64,000 nucleotides of DNA from Mycolicibacterium sphagni (GTDB lineage Bacteria > Actinomycetota > Actinomycetes > Mycobacteriales > Mycobacteriaceae). The notes below the pieces were generated by a model. The model made no database searches. It was not told the origin of the DNA and was given only the letters and a program-made list of their open reading frames with translations. Made by a program: the position numbers and the translations under genes. The stretch is from contig NZ_VBSB01000015.1 in assembly GCF_013337765.1 (NCBI RefSeq), positions 62,001 through 126,000 of the forward strand. The letters are read 5' to 3'. This document shows, piece after piece, positions 1-8,902 of this stretch; within the stretch, counting starts at the first letter, position 1; each line of letters opens with the position of its first letter.

Positions 1-1
1 T

Positions 2-658
2 GACGTTTCGTTCCTGGCCGCCGAACTCGTCGGGCCGACCGGTTCGGTGCAGGGCGTCGACGCCGCGGACATCGTGCACCTGGCCCGCTCCCGCGCAGCC
101 GAACAGCGCTGGACCAATGTGACGTTCACCCAGTCGGCGCTGGACGAGCTGGTGTTGGAGGAGCCCGTCGACGCCGTCATCGGGCGGCTGATCCTCATGC
201 ACCTCCCCGACCCGGTCGCCGCGCTACGCCAGCTCGCGGGCCTGGTTCGCCCGGGCGGCATCATCGCCTTCGCCGAGAACGACATCGCGACGGTCCGCAG
301 CTATCCCGAGATCCCGTCCTTCCGCACGGTCACCGACGCGGTCGCGCGATCATTCGAATCGCTGGGACTCGATATCTCGTTCGGGCCCAAACTCGGGACG
401 CTGTTCCAGGAGGCCGGCCTTGGCATCCCGCGGATGGCGGTCGGTGCCCCGATGGGCGGCGCCGACGACATCGACCTGCTGACCTACGCCGTCGAGATCT
501 GGCGGTTGGTCTACCCGATCGCCGAGGGGCTCGGGCTGACGGGCGGCGACGTGCCCACCCCCGACGAGATGCTGCCGGTGCTGCAACGCGAAATCGCCGC
601 CGCGCGAGCCAGCATCATGATGCCCCCGCAGATCACGGCCTGGGTACGGGTGCGGTGA
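2..658 (+). CDS. class I SAM-dependent methyltransferase, 5' end cut by the window edge
   Basis: The frame is open from the first bases of the window, so the N-terminus lies upstream. The visible part begins inside a Rossmann fold: a hydrophobic strand and GPTGSVQGVDAA correspond to the end of motif I and the acidic SAM-ribose contact. Further on are DAVIGRLILMHLPDP (motif IV region) and LVRPGGIIAFAEND (post-motif strand), typical of Methyltransf_11/25 proteins. The acceptor substrate cannot be told. About 218 residues are visible; a full enzyme would be near 270. GTG at 47 is an internal codon, not the start. Family call firm, substrate unknown. Confidence 0.8.
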   Translation, partial: DVSFLAAELVGPTGSVQGVDAADIVHLARSRAAEQRWTNVTFTQSALDELVLEEPVDAVIGRLILMHLPDPVAALRQLAGLVRPGGIIAFAENDIATVRSYPEIPSFRTVTDAVARSFESLGLDISFGPKLGTLFQEAGLGIPRMAVGAPMGGADDIDLLTYAVEIWRLVYPIAEGLGLTGGDVPTPDEMLPVLQREIAAARASIMMPPQITAWVRVR

Positions 659-843
659 TGGTCGCCATCGGAACCGGCGGTCTGTCGCCGGCACGCTTCC
701 TGAGCCGCGTCGTGGCCTGGCTACGGGCGCCCGCGTTCGCCGAGCCCGAGGGTGAAACCCGGTACAGGAGAAGGCATTACCCGCCGCAGCGGGCCAGCTT
801 CGTCGAGCAGGCGTCGATGTCGCGGGAGATGTTCCGGCTCTAG
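658..843 (+). CDS. possible small protein overlapping the methyltransferase stop
   Basis: A 61-codon frame opens at ATG 658, which overlaps the methyltransferase stop in a TGATG arrangement (GTG 655 is an alternative). That arrangement often marks translational coupling. The product is Arg-rich with no motif I recognise. It ends 6 bp before the convergent transglutaminase gene. It may be spurious in such GC-rich DNA. Confidence 0.25.
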   Translation: MVAIGTGGLSPARFLSRVVAWLRAPAFAEPEGETRYRRRHYPPQRASFVEQASMSREMFRL

Positions 844-848
844 CCGGC

Positions 849-1661
849 TCACCCGATCGAGACGAGATCGTGGATCGAGTCCCTGGGCAGATCGCCGTCG
901 ACGATGGCCATGACCTCCAGCCATTGCAGCGTGATCGAACCCTTGTGGTTGTCCAGGAACGCGATGTCGGCCGCGTCACGACCCGTGGCAATCCGGACCA
1001 ATGTCTGCCGCGGCGCCAGGAGCGTTCCGTCGACGACTCGCCACTGACCGCTCACGTACGCCTCGGCAACAGCATGGAAGTCCATCGGGAACAGGCCAGG
1101 CGCGTACACCGACACGACGCGGGCCGGCACGTTGACGGCCCGCAGAAGTGCGACCACCAGATGTGCATAGTCGCGACAGACCCCCGCACCAGCCAGCAAG
1201 GTATCCACCGCTCCATCGATCGGATCACTGGAGCCTGGCACGTAGTTCAACCGGGCGGCCACCCACAGCGACACCTTCTCCAACAGGGTCTCCGAATCGA
1301 GGTAGCTACCGAATTCCGTTGCGGCGAAGCCATAGAACTTGTCGGCCTCGGCGTAGCGACTGGGCCGCAGGTACATCGACAGGTCGTATTCGGTGACCGG
1401 CGCGGGGTCGGTCCGGCCCGTGACTGTCGCCTCGTAGTCGACCTTCAGGCTCCCGACCGGGACGTCGAGTTTGTGGATGCGGTTTCCGTGCGTGCCGCTG
1501 ATCTCCAGAGCCGAGATCGGCGATCCGTCCAACACGAATGACAACGCCTCGGTCACCGAAGTACCCGGATGCGGCGCGACAGCGATCTGGAACTCCAACG
1601 TCGTCGGGGCGACGATCTCGACCTCAAGATGCGCGCCCACTTCTCGCCTCATGTCAACCAT
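849..1661 (-). CDS. transglutaminase-like cysteine-protease-fold protein
   Basis: This 270-residue protein has the bacterial transglutaminase N-terminal beta region (residues about 10-110) followed by a transglutaminase-like core. The catalytic triad is readable: Cys in AGVCRDYAHL, His in MDFHAVAEAYV and Asp in WRVVDGT. Such proteins cleave or transfer amide bonds; many are peptidases rather than cross-linkers. It is the last gene of a minus-strand group and starts 15 bp after the GH130 gene stops, so it is probably co-transcribed. ATG 1661 has GAAGG upstream; ATG 1652 is the other candidate. No signal peptide is visible, suggesting a cytoplasmic location. Substrate unknown. Confidence 0.8.
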   Translation of the reverse strand: MVDMRREVGAHLEVEIVAPTTLEFQIAVAPHPGTSVTEALSFVLDGSPISALEISGTHGNRIHKLDVPVGSLKVDYEATVTGRTDPAPVTEYDLSMYLRPSRYAEADKFYGFAATEFGSYLDSETLLEKVSLWVAARLNYVPGSSDPIDGAVDTLLAGAGVCRDYAHLVVALLRAVNVPARVVSVYAPGLFPMDFHAVAEAYVSGQWRVVDGTLLAPRQTLVRIATGRDAADIAFLDNHKGSITLQWLEVMAIVDGDLPRDSIHDLVSIG

Positions 1662-1676
1662 GATGGTGCAGGACCT

Positions 1677-3155
1677 TCAGTCACGCAGTGCCGACAGCAG
1701 ATCGGGCAGTGGGACGGTGGCGAAACCGATCGCGGCGTCGCCGATCCCATAGGGCAGCACCAAGGTGTCGGCATGAACGAGCGCGCCGCAGGAGTAGACG
1801 ACGTTGGGAACGTAGCCGTTCTGCTCGTCGGGGGCAGGGCTCAACAGCGGCTCGTGGAGGCGACCAAGTACTTTCGTCGGGTCGTCGAGATCGAGCAGCA
1901 CGGCACCGATCCGGTAGGTGCGCATCGCGCCGACCCCGTGGGTGAGCACCAGCCATCCGGCTTCGGTTTCCATCGGCGAGCCGCAGTTGCCCAGTTGCAG
2001 TACTTCCCAGGCGGCAACCGGACGCTGGAATGGTTGCGCGTCGGTCCACACAAACGGGCGGTCCGAGAACGTGATCGAGTTCGACTCGCGGTCAGCCCTG
2101 GACAGGGCGGCGTAGCGGCCCTTGATGCGGCGCGGAAACAGCGCCAAGCCCTTGTTGGCGGCAGCGCGCCCCACCATCGGGGTCGACGTGAACGACCGGA
2201 AGTCGTCGGTTTTCAGCAACTGCTGGCTGATGTGTGACCCGCTATAGGCGGTGTAGGTGGCGTAGAACGTCGTCGAGCCGTCATCGTCGACGAAGCGCAC
2301 GAAGCGGGCGTCTTCCATGCCGGCTGACTCGGCCTCGGTCGCCGGCCAGAGAACCCGTTCGGAAAGCGGTATCCGGGGCGCGAACTCGACTGCGTAACTT
2401 CTGTCGGCGATAGCCCGAATCTCGGAAATCGTCTCCAGCGCATGGCCGCGTGTACTCGCGTGAGCTTCGAGTACGGTCAGTCGACGCTCCAGGTCGGCTC
2501 GGCTGAACCGCTCACCGAGCGCATCGAAGACGTAGCTGGCCGCCTCCCCCGCGCCGTCGAGGCGGCTTAGCTCGTGGCGGAAGGTTGCCGCCTCCAGCAG
2601 CGTCGGTGTCGCCAATCCGACTGTGGCGAGCGCGGCCGGAGGATCGATCTTGGGCTGCCCAGACGCGTCAATCACACCGGTCCGAAATCCGATCGAGGAT
2701 TTGTGGCCTTCACCGATACCCCGCACACTCATCACGAAACGCAGACTGCCCGCAGCCGTCCCGCTCTGGTCTGGGTGCGGCACGATGCTGGGGTTGCACA
2801 GGGCAGCCGCTTCGATCGCATACTCGCTCGTGAACGCCGCACCCAGTAACACCATTCGGGCATCGGACACGTGCGCACCGGGGCGCAGTCGATCGGCGAG
2901 CTCACGCGCGTGCCGGCGAAACGTGTCGCCGAGGTTGCGGTGTCGGCTGTCGAATCGCGCGATCACATCGTCCAACGACGACAAGACCTCGTCTTCGCTC
3001 AAGGCAAGGATGCGCGCCAGCACCGCTCCCGCCCGCGAATCCTGGTGCTCGAAACCTTCCTGCCCGGGTACGAACAGCCGGGTGACGACCCGTGACGGAT
3101 CGGCAGTCAACCGCACTGCCGCTCGCTTGACGAGGCCGGCCTTCATCGATGTCAT
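1677..3155 (-). CDS. GH130-family glycoside phosphorylase/hydrolase-like protein
   Basis: The product is about 492 residues with a five-bladed beta-propeller region of the GH130 type. Diagnostic stretches are GMEDARFVRFVDDDG, then PNVVYSCGALVHADT and YGIGDAAIGFATV near the C-terminus. GH130 enzymes phosphorolyse or hydrolyse beta-mannosides. ATG 3155 overlaps the upstream stop as ATGA, so translation is coupled; the frame extends further upstream, but that part overlaps the neighbour and is not protein-like. The N-terminal ~150 residues are mostly helical and are an extra region before the propeller. With the adjoining GT4 and (alpha/alpha)6 proteins it forms a likely mannose-polymer module. 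Exact linkage unknown. Confidence 0.78.
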   Translation of the reverse strand: MTSMKAGLVKRAAVRLTADPSRVVTRLFVPGQEGFEHQDSRAGAVLARILALSEDEVLSSLDDVIARFDSRHRNLGDTFRRHARELADRLRPGAHVSDARMVLLGAAFTSEYAIEAAALCNPSIVPHPDQSGTAAGSLRFVMSVRGIGEGHKSSIGFRTGVIDASGQPKIDPPAALATVGLATPTLLEAATFRHELSRLDGAGEAASYVFDALGERFSRADLERRLTVLEAHASTRGHALETISEIRAIADRSYAVEFAPRIPLSERVLWPATEAESAGMEDARFVRFVDDDGSTTFYATYTAYSGSHISQQLLKTDDFRSFTSTPMVGRAAANKGLALFPRRIKGRYAALSRADRESNSITFSDRPFVWTDAQPFQRPVAAWEVLQLGNCGSPMETEAGWLVLTHGVGAMRTYRIGAVLLDLDDPTKVLGRLHEPLLSPAPDEQNGYVPNVVYSCGALVHADTLVLPYGIGDAAIGFATVPLPDLLSALRD

Positions 3156-4174
3156 CTCTGTAGCAAGGAGATTCGCTGGGCGTGCTGCAGCGTTGAGATG
3201 ACGGCCAGTGTCGACTCCGTACCTTGGTTGCGGTTGACGCCCTCGGCCTGCAACCCGTCGAATCCGCCGCCGGTCTCGGGGTCCCACATGACTTGGCCGG
3301 TGTCGTTGGCACCGGTGAACCAGGACGCGGCAGCGAGCACTCCGTCGTTCCATCTCGCAGCGGGGTCGATGGAGGCGGCACGCGCGCACGCGTCGGCCAG
3401 ACTTGAAACTTCAATCGGCTGCTGATCGAACGCGGGGCCGACCTCGCCCGGCCCCCTTCCCCCGACCGGAGTCGGCGACAGGTGATCACCAGAGGTTTCG
3501 AGGTCCAGAAGCCAGCCCAGCAGGTCCAGGCCCCGCTGCCAGAGATTGGGCGCCTCCAACGTGACGCCCGCGGCGATGATCGCCTCGGCGAGCACCGCAT
3601 TGGCGTAGGTCAGCCTGGGCTCAGGCCACGGCCAGCCAGGATCACCGCTGGGGTCGGGCAACGAGACCGCATAGTCGGTAATCAATTTGCGGGCGGCGCG
3701 ATGATCAGGGTGAGCCGAAAGAACTTCCGCGGCACCCAGCGCCGCGTACGCCATTGCGCGCGACGATGGCGACCGCACCTGCGCAGCGCGCTCGAACTGC
3801 ACGATCGCTGATTTTCGTACCCAGACAGTGTCGCTACGCGCTACCGCGGTGCCGAGGCCCCACAGGCATCTACCCCAACAGTCATCCACGCTCGGCTCGT
3901 CCAACCAGTTGCCCTTGACGTCCATCCGGTTCCGGCAGGCGCCGGTGAGAGCCTGGGCCTCACCCAGGAACCGCAGGGCAACACCCGCCACGCGGTTGAT
4001 TTCGCCGGTGGAGTCGGGCTGGCGGCTGGTGACGACAAGCACGCGGGCCATGTCGTCGGTGCAGTAACCGTGTTCGGGCCGTGGCTGATCGAGGCACGCG
4101 TGCTCGAAAGTGCCACGATGGTCTGTCATCCGCAGCAGCTGACCGAAGACCGGAATCGGTATGTCGCTGCTCAT
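3152..4174 (-). CDS. (alpha/alpha)6-barrel-type carbohydrate protein, GT4/GH130 cluster partner
   Basis: The product is about 340 residues, rich in helices with regularly spaced Trp/Gly. A motif near residue 40, HGYCTDDMARVLVV, is shared with (alpha/alpha)6-toroid proteins that sit beside GT4 glycosyltransferases and GH130 enzymes and are often loosely annotated as glycosyltransferase. Other marks are WPWPEPRLTYANAVLAEA and the C-terminal GGGFDGLQ. Start ATG 4174 overlaps the GT4 stop (ATGA), and its own stop overlaps the GH130 start, so the three genes are translationally coupled. No signal peptide. The catalytic role is not established; a glycosidase or polymer-binding role is my inference. 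Confidence 0.65.
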   Translation of the reverse strand: MSSDIPIPVFGQLLRMTDHRGTFEHACLDQPRPEHGYCTDDMARVLVVTSRQPDSTGEINRVAGVALRFLGEAQALTGACRNRMDVKGNWLDEPSVDDCWGRCLWGLGTAVARSDTVWVRKSAIVQFERAAQVRSPSSRAMAYAALGAAEVLSAHPDHRAARKLITDYAVSLPDPSGDPGWPWPEPRLTYANAVLAEAIIAAGVTLEAPNLWQRGLDLLGWLLDLETSGDHLSPTPVGGRGPGEVGPAFDQQPIEVSSLADACARAASIDPAARWNDGVLAAASWFTGANDTGQVMWDPETGGGFDGLQAEGVNRNQGTESTLAVISTLQHAQRISLLQR

Positions 4175-5352
4175 GCGTAAGCCGACCTCTTGGCGCAAAG
4201 TCGTTGTGCCAGATACAGATAATCCTTGGCCACCACCGGCCAGGCCATCGCAGGGGCCAGGAGGCGCGCCCTTGCCGCCATACTTCCGGCCAGCCGCGGC
4301 TGTGTCAGGACCATATGCAGGGCGGACCTCAGGGCATCCGTATCATCGTGCGACACAACGATCCCGGTACCGTCACCGAGCAGCTCGACAGCGTGCGGGA
4401 ATGCAGTTGCCACCGTCGGACGTCCATTGGCGATCGCGTCGACCAAAACACCCGAGGTGACTTGGTCGGTGGAGTCGTACGGTAAGACCACCGCCGCAGC
4501 GGACTGCACCATCGCACTGAGCGCCAGGGTGTCCCGGTAGGCGGGGTCGAAACTTACCGAGTCCGCAACGCCGCGGGATATCGCCCGTTCCCGAAGGGAA
4601 TCGAGGTAGGCGTCGCCGTCAGCGGCGAGAACCTTGGGATGCGTACGGCCGGCAATCAGGTAGCGCGGGCGCCCGGGAAGCTCGCGGAGTGAGTCCATGA
4701 CGTCGATGACTCGCTCGATGCCCTTACCCGGCCCCAACAGGCCCCAGGTCAACAGTGTGGGGCGCCCGGAGCGCTTCACCTGGACATTGGCGGCCACGGT
4801 TGCCCCGTGCGGGATCGTGGTGACCTTCCGGCGGTCGATGTCGTAGCCCTCGCACAGCCGCGCATGCGCAGCCGCGGTCATCACGACAACCTGATCGACC
4901 TCTGCCGCGATTGTTTCCAGCACCCAACGCTGTTGTGGCGTAGGCGCTTTGAGTACAGTGTGAGCGACAACGATCGACGGCACCCGCAACCCGCGGATGA
5001 TGTCGACGATCTCGTCGCCATCGGCCCCGCCATAGATGCCGTATTCGTGTTGCACGATGACGACGTCGGACCGATTCAGCAGTTCGACGGCGGCTGCCAC
5101 CGACGCCGGCACCCCGTTGACCAACTCCCCGACGACTCCGACGTCCTCGCTGGGCGCTCCGTCGGCGATCCGAACCACATCGACCCGAGCAGCGTTGGCA
5201 CGCAGTCCTTCAGACAGGGCGGCGCTGAAGGCGGCCAGCCCACATCGTGTCGGCGGATAGGTACTGAGAATTCCGATGTTCGGGACGCGGGAAAGTCCCT
5301 GATACGGAACGACGGTAGGCGTCAGCGATGGAAGTACGGACAAAAAACTCAA
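4171..5352 (-). CDS. GT4-family glycosyltransferase
   Basis: The 393-residue GT-B protein has an N-terminal domain opening with GILSTYPPTRCGLAAF and VIVQHEYGIYGG (acceptor side). The C-terminal domain carries WGLLGPGKGIERVI and a nucleotide-sugar binding region around SGVLVDAIANGRPTVATAF. The TYPP-CGLA start and HEYG motif are common in mannosyltransferase-like GT4 proteins of this cluster type. It is the promoter-proximal gene of the minus-strand operon. The frame offers only TTG starts (5352 or 5343); 5352 has GGCGGGAT upstream. Sugar donor and acceptor are not known. Confidence 0.8.
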   Translation of the reverse strand: MSFLSVLPSLTPTVVPYQGLSRVPNIGILSTYPPTRCGLAAFSAALSEGLRANAARVDVVRIADGAPSEDVGVVGELVNGVPASVAAAVELLNRSDVVIVQHEYGIYGGADGDEIVDIIRGLRVPSIVVAHTVLKAPTPQQRWVLETIAAEVDQVVVMTAAAHARLCEGYDIDRRKVTTIPHGATVAANVQVKRSGRPTLLTWGLLGPGKGIERVIDVMDSLRELPGRPRYLIAGRTHPKVLAADGDAYLDSLRERAISRGVADSVSFDPAYRDTLALSAMVQSAAAVVLPYDSTDQVTSGVLVDAIANGRPTVATAFPHAVELLGDGTGIVVSHDDTDALRSALHMVLTQPRLAGSMAARARLLAPAMAWPVVAKDYLYLAQRLCAKRSAYA

Positions 5353-5467
5353 GGTGATCCCGCCTGGCGGTTGTCACCGACGTGTCCGGCATGAGCGATT
5401 GCTCGGCAAGTTCAGCGGCGGACGGCTGACTTATTCCGGACTGGCTGGGTTTCCAACAGCACCAACG

Positions 5468-6235
5468 CTACACCCCGGGACCAGCGGGTGTGCGGGCGCG
5501 GGCACGGCGCACTGCCTCGTCAACCAGGCTCTGAGCCACGTCGACGAGCTTGCGGTGTTCGGCTTGGCTGATCGCCCGCAGGTGGCTCAGCGCCTCCTCG
5601 GCGCTACGCCCGGTCCGTCCACGGATGAGGCCAACCGCTTGATCGATCACCGGCCGGGTCAGCAGGGCGGCTTGCAAGCGCGCGGTCAGCACTTGGGCGT
5701 GCGCGAGAACCTGCGCGTTGTGCACGGCGACCGCAGCCGGCCTGGCGAACAGCTCGCCCAGCTCGACGGCACGCTCACCGAACGCGTCTTTGCCGTTGGC
5801 GTACACGCTGATTGCGCCGACGACCTGATCGGCCACCACCAGTGGCAGCGCGAGCACGCTGTGCACACCGAGTCGTCCCACCCGCGGACCGAATCGAGGC
5901 CACCGCTGTTCACCGCCCAACGAGTCGGACCGCACCGGGCGGCGTTCCCGCACCGCGCTGAGCGCGGGTCCCTCGCGGAGGATGACGTACTGGATCCGCT
6001 CGATCTCCTCGACGACTGCGGCACTGGCCGACGACGCTTCCACCGTGTCGTCCGGCGCGGGCCGGAACAACGCCACCCCGACACCGTCTGCCCCCGGTAT
6101 CGCCCGCACCGCGAATCCTGCTACCTCCGCGAGCGATTCGGACAGCGACCGACTACCCGCGACCAGACCCGCCAGATCGCCGATCCCGGCGCGAAGGTTC
6201 GCGTCGTCAGCACCGATCTGATCGAACCCCGCCAT
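5468..6235 (-). CDS. GAF-ANTAR domain regulator
   Basis: The ~255-residue product has a GAF domain (residues about 30-175) with RWPRFG and GVHSVLALPL, followed by a C-terminal ANTAR domain with RPVIDQAVGLIRGRTG and AEEALSHLRAIS. ANTAR domains bind paired RNA hairpins and prevent transcription termination; GAF supplies the signal input. The frame is open upstream to 6523, but the conserved protein starts at ATG 6235 (MAGFDQIG), and the upstream part is antisense to a small gene. It belongs with three other GAF-ANTAR genes at 12740-15144. The signal and RNA targets are unknown. Confidence 0.85.
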   Translation of the reverse strand: MAGFDQIGADDANLRAGIGDLAGLVAGSRSLSESLAEVAGFAVRAIPGADGVGVALFRPAPDDTVEASSASAAVVEEIERIQYVILREGPALSAVRERRPVRSDSLGGEQRWPRFGPRVGRLGVHSVLALPLVVADQVVGAISVYANGKDAFGERAVELGELFARPAAVAVHNAQVLAHAQVLTARLQAALLTRPVIDQAVGLIRGRTGRSAEEALSHLRAISQAEHRKLVDVAQSLVDEAVRRARARTPAGPGV

Positions 6236-6349
6236 CCTGGCCACTGTACTTTGGCATCCCTTTTGACCAGTGCCGCCTACCGGAGCGCATTCGCGCGTAG
6301 AGTCGTTGACATCGGGACCGTAGACAGGCCCCCTATCGAAGGGCCTCAC

Positions 6350-6481
6350 GTGGCAGACAAATCCCCTCGCCAGTCCATGACGAAGAAGGCCGGCAAGTCT
6401 CTGAAGGAGAAACGCGCGGACAAGCGCGCCAAATCCGACGGCAGTTCGACCGACAACCTTCTGAACACCAAGCATCGCTGA
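6350..6481 (+). CDS. small basic protein of 43 residues
   Basis: A 43-codon frame starts at GTG 6350 with GAAGGG eight bases upstream and ends TGA 6479-6481. The product is strongly basic (MTKKAGKSLKEKRADKRAK) and ends polar. Such tiny Lys/Arg-rich proteins recur in actinobacteria without known function; nucleic-acid or ribosome binding is only a guess. ATG 6377 is an alternative start. It lies divergent to the GAF-ANTAR gene, with about 115 bp for both promoters. The ribosome site and coding composition favour a real gene. Confidence 0.6.
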   Translation: MADKSPRQSMTKKAGKSLKEKRADKRAKSDGSSTDNLLNTKHR

Positions 6482-6611
6482 GTAGTTGTTCAGCCGATAG
6501 CTTCGATTTATCCAGGCGCACAATCATTTTCGACTGATTCGCGGAGCGCCTTCCACGGTGCCGCACTGTGGCGCCAATGGCCGGGTTCCCGGCCGCAGAC
6601 AGGAGCGTCCT

Positions 6612-7067
6612 ATGACGCAACCAGACGCTCGCCCGTCCGTTGGCTGGAAAGAGCCGCCACCGCAACACACACCCCGCCTGAGACTGAAGCCAAAAGGTCC
6701 TCTGACCGGTCGTGTCGACGGGGCGTGGTGGCCGCACACCGATGACCTGGAGGCAGAAGTTCCAGATCTGCTCGCGGTGTTGTCGGTTCGCCTCGGCCCC
6801 ATCAGCTACGTCCTGTACAAGATGACGGAGTGGGTGAAGGCCCGCACCAAGATGCCGATCGGCGACCGATTTGTCCGCCTCGGCGGCTACCAACGCCAGC
6901 CGAGCAATACCGTCGAAGTCCAAGGACTGGGCGGCAGGAAGGTCGTCCTTCTGGTCGTGCCGGCCGCGACAGATCCCGAGGGCGCGCACGCCATCATGAT
7001 GGCCGCCTCGGCTCCCGAAAACGCCTCCTCCGTGGAGGATTTACTGGCAGCGGGCGACGACGCTTAG
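6612..7067 (+). CDS. DUF5994 family protein
   Basis: This is a 151-residue cytoplasmic protein. The N-terminal half has RLRLKPKGPLTGRVDGAWWP, close to the start consensus of DUF5994, then PHTDDLEAEVPDLLAVLSVRLG; the C-terminal half has the VVLLVVPAATDP strand and a short acidic tail. The family is common in mycobacteria, often near ANTAR and stress genes, and has no known activity. ATG 6612 is preceded by AGGAG at proper spacing, which settles the start against upstream in-frame codons. Confidence 0.75.
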   Translation: MTQPDARPSVGWKEPPPQHTPRLRLKPKGPLTGRVDGAWWPHTDDLEAEVPDLLAVLSVRLGPISYVLYKMTEWVKARTKMPIGDRFVRLGGYQRQPSNTVEVQGLGGRKVVLLVVPAATDPEGAHAIMMAASAPENASSVEDLLAAGDDA

Positions 7068-7172
7068 GTGACGCGCCGGCCGTTGTCCCCCGATCGGTGG
7101 ACGGGCAATCAACCGTCAAGATGGGCTGGCTAGCGGATACCCGCACCATCTGCAGATGGTGACGATTGCCAC

Positions 7173-8459
7173 ATGGAAACACTCGGGGTAGTCCGCACTC
7201 GCGCCCGTCGCGTCGCCCTCGCCAGCTACGTCGGTTCGGCGATCGAGTACTACGACTTCTTCATCTACGGAACCGCCGCTGCGCTGGTGTTTCCGGTCGT
7301 CTTCTTCCCGCACCTGAGCCCGCTGATGGCCACGATCGCCTCCCTGGGCACATTCGCGGCGGCCTTCCTGTCCCGTCCGCTCGGCGCGGCGGTGTTCGGC
7401 CACTTCGGCGATCGCATCGGGCGTAAGAACGCACTGGTGTTCACGCTGGTGATCATGGGCGCCTGCAGTGTTGGCGTCGGCCTCATCCCGAGCACCGACA
7501 CCATCGGCGTGGCCGCCCCGCTGCTGCTGATCGCCATGCGGTTGCTGCAGGGCTTCGCTGTCGGCGGCGAGTGGGCCGGTGCCGCGCTGATGAGCGCCGA
7601 GCAGGCCCCGCGCGGTCGCCGCGGCTACTTCTGCATGTTCACCCAGCTGGGCCTGGGTACCGCCCTGGTGCTGGCCAACCTGGTGTTCCTCGGCGTGCAC
7701 AGCGTCTTCGGCGACGCCAATTCCGCCTTCCTGCAATGGGGTTGGCGGATCCCGTTCCTGTTCAGCGCCGTCCTGCTGGCCGTCGCGATCTACGTCCGGC
7801 TGCACGTCGAGGAGAGCCCGGTCTTCGCCGAGTCGGCCGCCGAAGGACCCGTCGGGGTCCCGATCGCCGAAGCCGTGCGCACCCAAGGCCGCGAGGTCGT
7901 ACTGGCCGCCGGCGCCGTCATCGCCATGTTCATGCTGGCCTTTCAGGCCGGCACCTATTTCCCCAATTACGCTGCCACACATCTGCATTACGACGAAGAC
8001 CTGATCCTACTCGTCGGCGTGATCGGCGGCCTGTGCTCGATCGCGTTCGTCGCCGCCTCGGCAACGCTCAGTGACACCTACGGTCGCCGCCGCGTGCTGG
8101 CCTTGGGCTCCGGTCTGGCCCTGCCCTGGACGCTGATCCTGTTCCCCCTGGTGCAATCCGGTGACCCGATCCGCTATGGCATCGCGATCATCGGCACCTA
8201 CGCCATCATCGGAATCATGATGGGGCCCTTGGCCGCGTTCATCCCCGAGATCTTCGCCACCCGCTACCGCTACACAGGCGTCGGCCTGTCCTACAACATC
8301 GGCGGCATCCTCGGCGGCGCGCTGCCCCCGGTGCTCTCCCCGATGCTGCTCTGCTCGTCGGGCAGCTGGGCGATCACCGCGATGATGGCCGGATGCACTG
8401 CGGTGAGCTTGGCCAGCATCCTGCTGCTGAGCGAGACCCGTGACATTCTTGACTGGTGA
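7173..8459 (+). CDS. MFS transporter, metabolite:H+ symporter (MHS) type
   Basis: The 428-residue membrane protein has about 12 hydrophobic segments. The MHS subfamily signature is clear: IEYYDFFIYGTAAALVF in the first segment, FGHFGDRIGRKNAL between segments 2 and 3, and QGFAVGGEWAGAALM. Known members carry shikimate, proline/betaine, alpha-ketoglutarate or citrate with protons. The substrate here cannot be told from sequence. The stop overlaps the next gene's GTG (GTGA), so the two may be co-translated. Confidence 0.88.
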   Translation: METLGVVRTRARRVALASYVGSAIEYYDFFIYGTAAALVFPVVFFPHLSPLMATIASLGTFAAAFLSRPLGAAVFGHFGDRIGRKNALVFTLVIMGACSVGVGLIPSTDTIGVAAPLLLIAMRLLQGFAVGGEWAGAALMSAEQAPRGRRGYFCMFTQLGLGTALVLANLVFLGVHSVFGDANSAFLQWGWRIPFLFSAVLLAVAIYVRLHVEESPVFAESAAEGPVGVPIAEAVRTQGREVVLAAGAVIAMFMLAFQAGTYFPNYAATHLHYDEDLILLVGVIGGLCSIAFVAASATLSDTYGRRRVLALGSGLALPWTLILFPLVQSGDPIRYGIAIIGTYAIIGIMMGPLAAFIPEIFATRYRYTGVGLSYNIGGILGGALPPVLSPMLLCSSGSWAITAMMAGCTAVSLASILLLSETRDILDW

Positions 8460-8902
8460 GCACTTGGGACGACAGCACTGACACCGACGGCTACAGCGTC
8501 GAGGACGACGACCAGCTCCAACCCGAGGACACCCTGGTCGACCGCGGGGTCGACGACATCCTCGACGAGGGGATCTCACCGCCGGAACGACCGTATGCAC
8601 GCACGAACCTGGACCACCCCGGCCCGGAAACCCTCGACGAGCTGCTGGCCGAGGAGGAACCCGACCCGGTGTCCCGGCTGGGCAACGTGCTCGACGAGCT
8701 GAACGGAGACGACTCCGACGACGAGTCGGAGTTCCCCGAGGACGACGAGGTCGGCCGGGCGCGCTCGGGCCGGCTGGTGGGCACCAACGAGGGATTCGGC
8801 GAGGACGACGACTCCGAGCTGTTCGCGTCCGATGTCGGCATCGACGGTGGCGCGGCATCGGCCGAGGAGGCCGCCATGCACGTCATCGACGACGAGGACT
8901 AG
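8456..8902 (+). CDS. acidic DUF5709 family protein
   Basis: The 148-residue product is extremely rich in Asp and Glu, with the DUF5709 pattern: an N-terminal Ser/Thr-Asp stretch, EDTLVDRGVDDILDEGISPPE, then ETLDELLAEEEPDP. It is probably soluble and largely disordered. No function is known. The GTG start overlaps the transporter stop by four bases. Its 3' end overlaps the convergent kinase gene by four bases (8899-8902). Confidence 0.8.
   Translation: MSTWDDSTDTDGYSVEDDDQLQPEDTLVDRGVDDILDEGISPPERPYARTNLDHPGPETLDELLAEEEPDPVSRLGNVLDELNGDDSDDESEFPEDDEVGRARSGRLVGTNEGFGEDDDSELFASDVGIDGGAASAEEAAMHVIDDED

Noticed and set aside
5354..6481. A 375-codon plus-strand frame antisense to the GAF-ANTAR gene
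   Set aside because: It is the mirror of a high-GC coding region; only its last 43 codons (6350-6481) have a ribosome site and protein-like composition.
7116..7988. 290-codon minus-strand frame over the MHS transporter
   Set aside because: Low-complexity Gln/His/Gly-rich shadow of the real gene, no motif.
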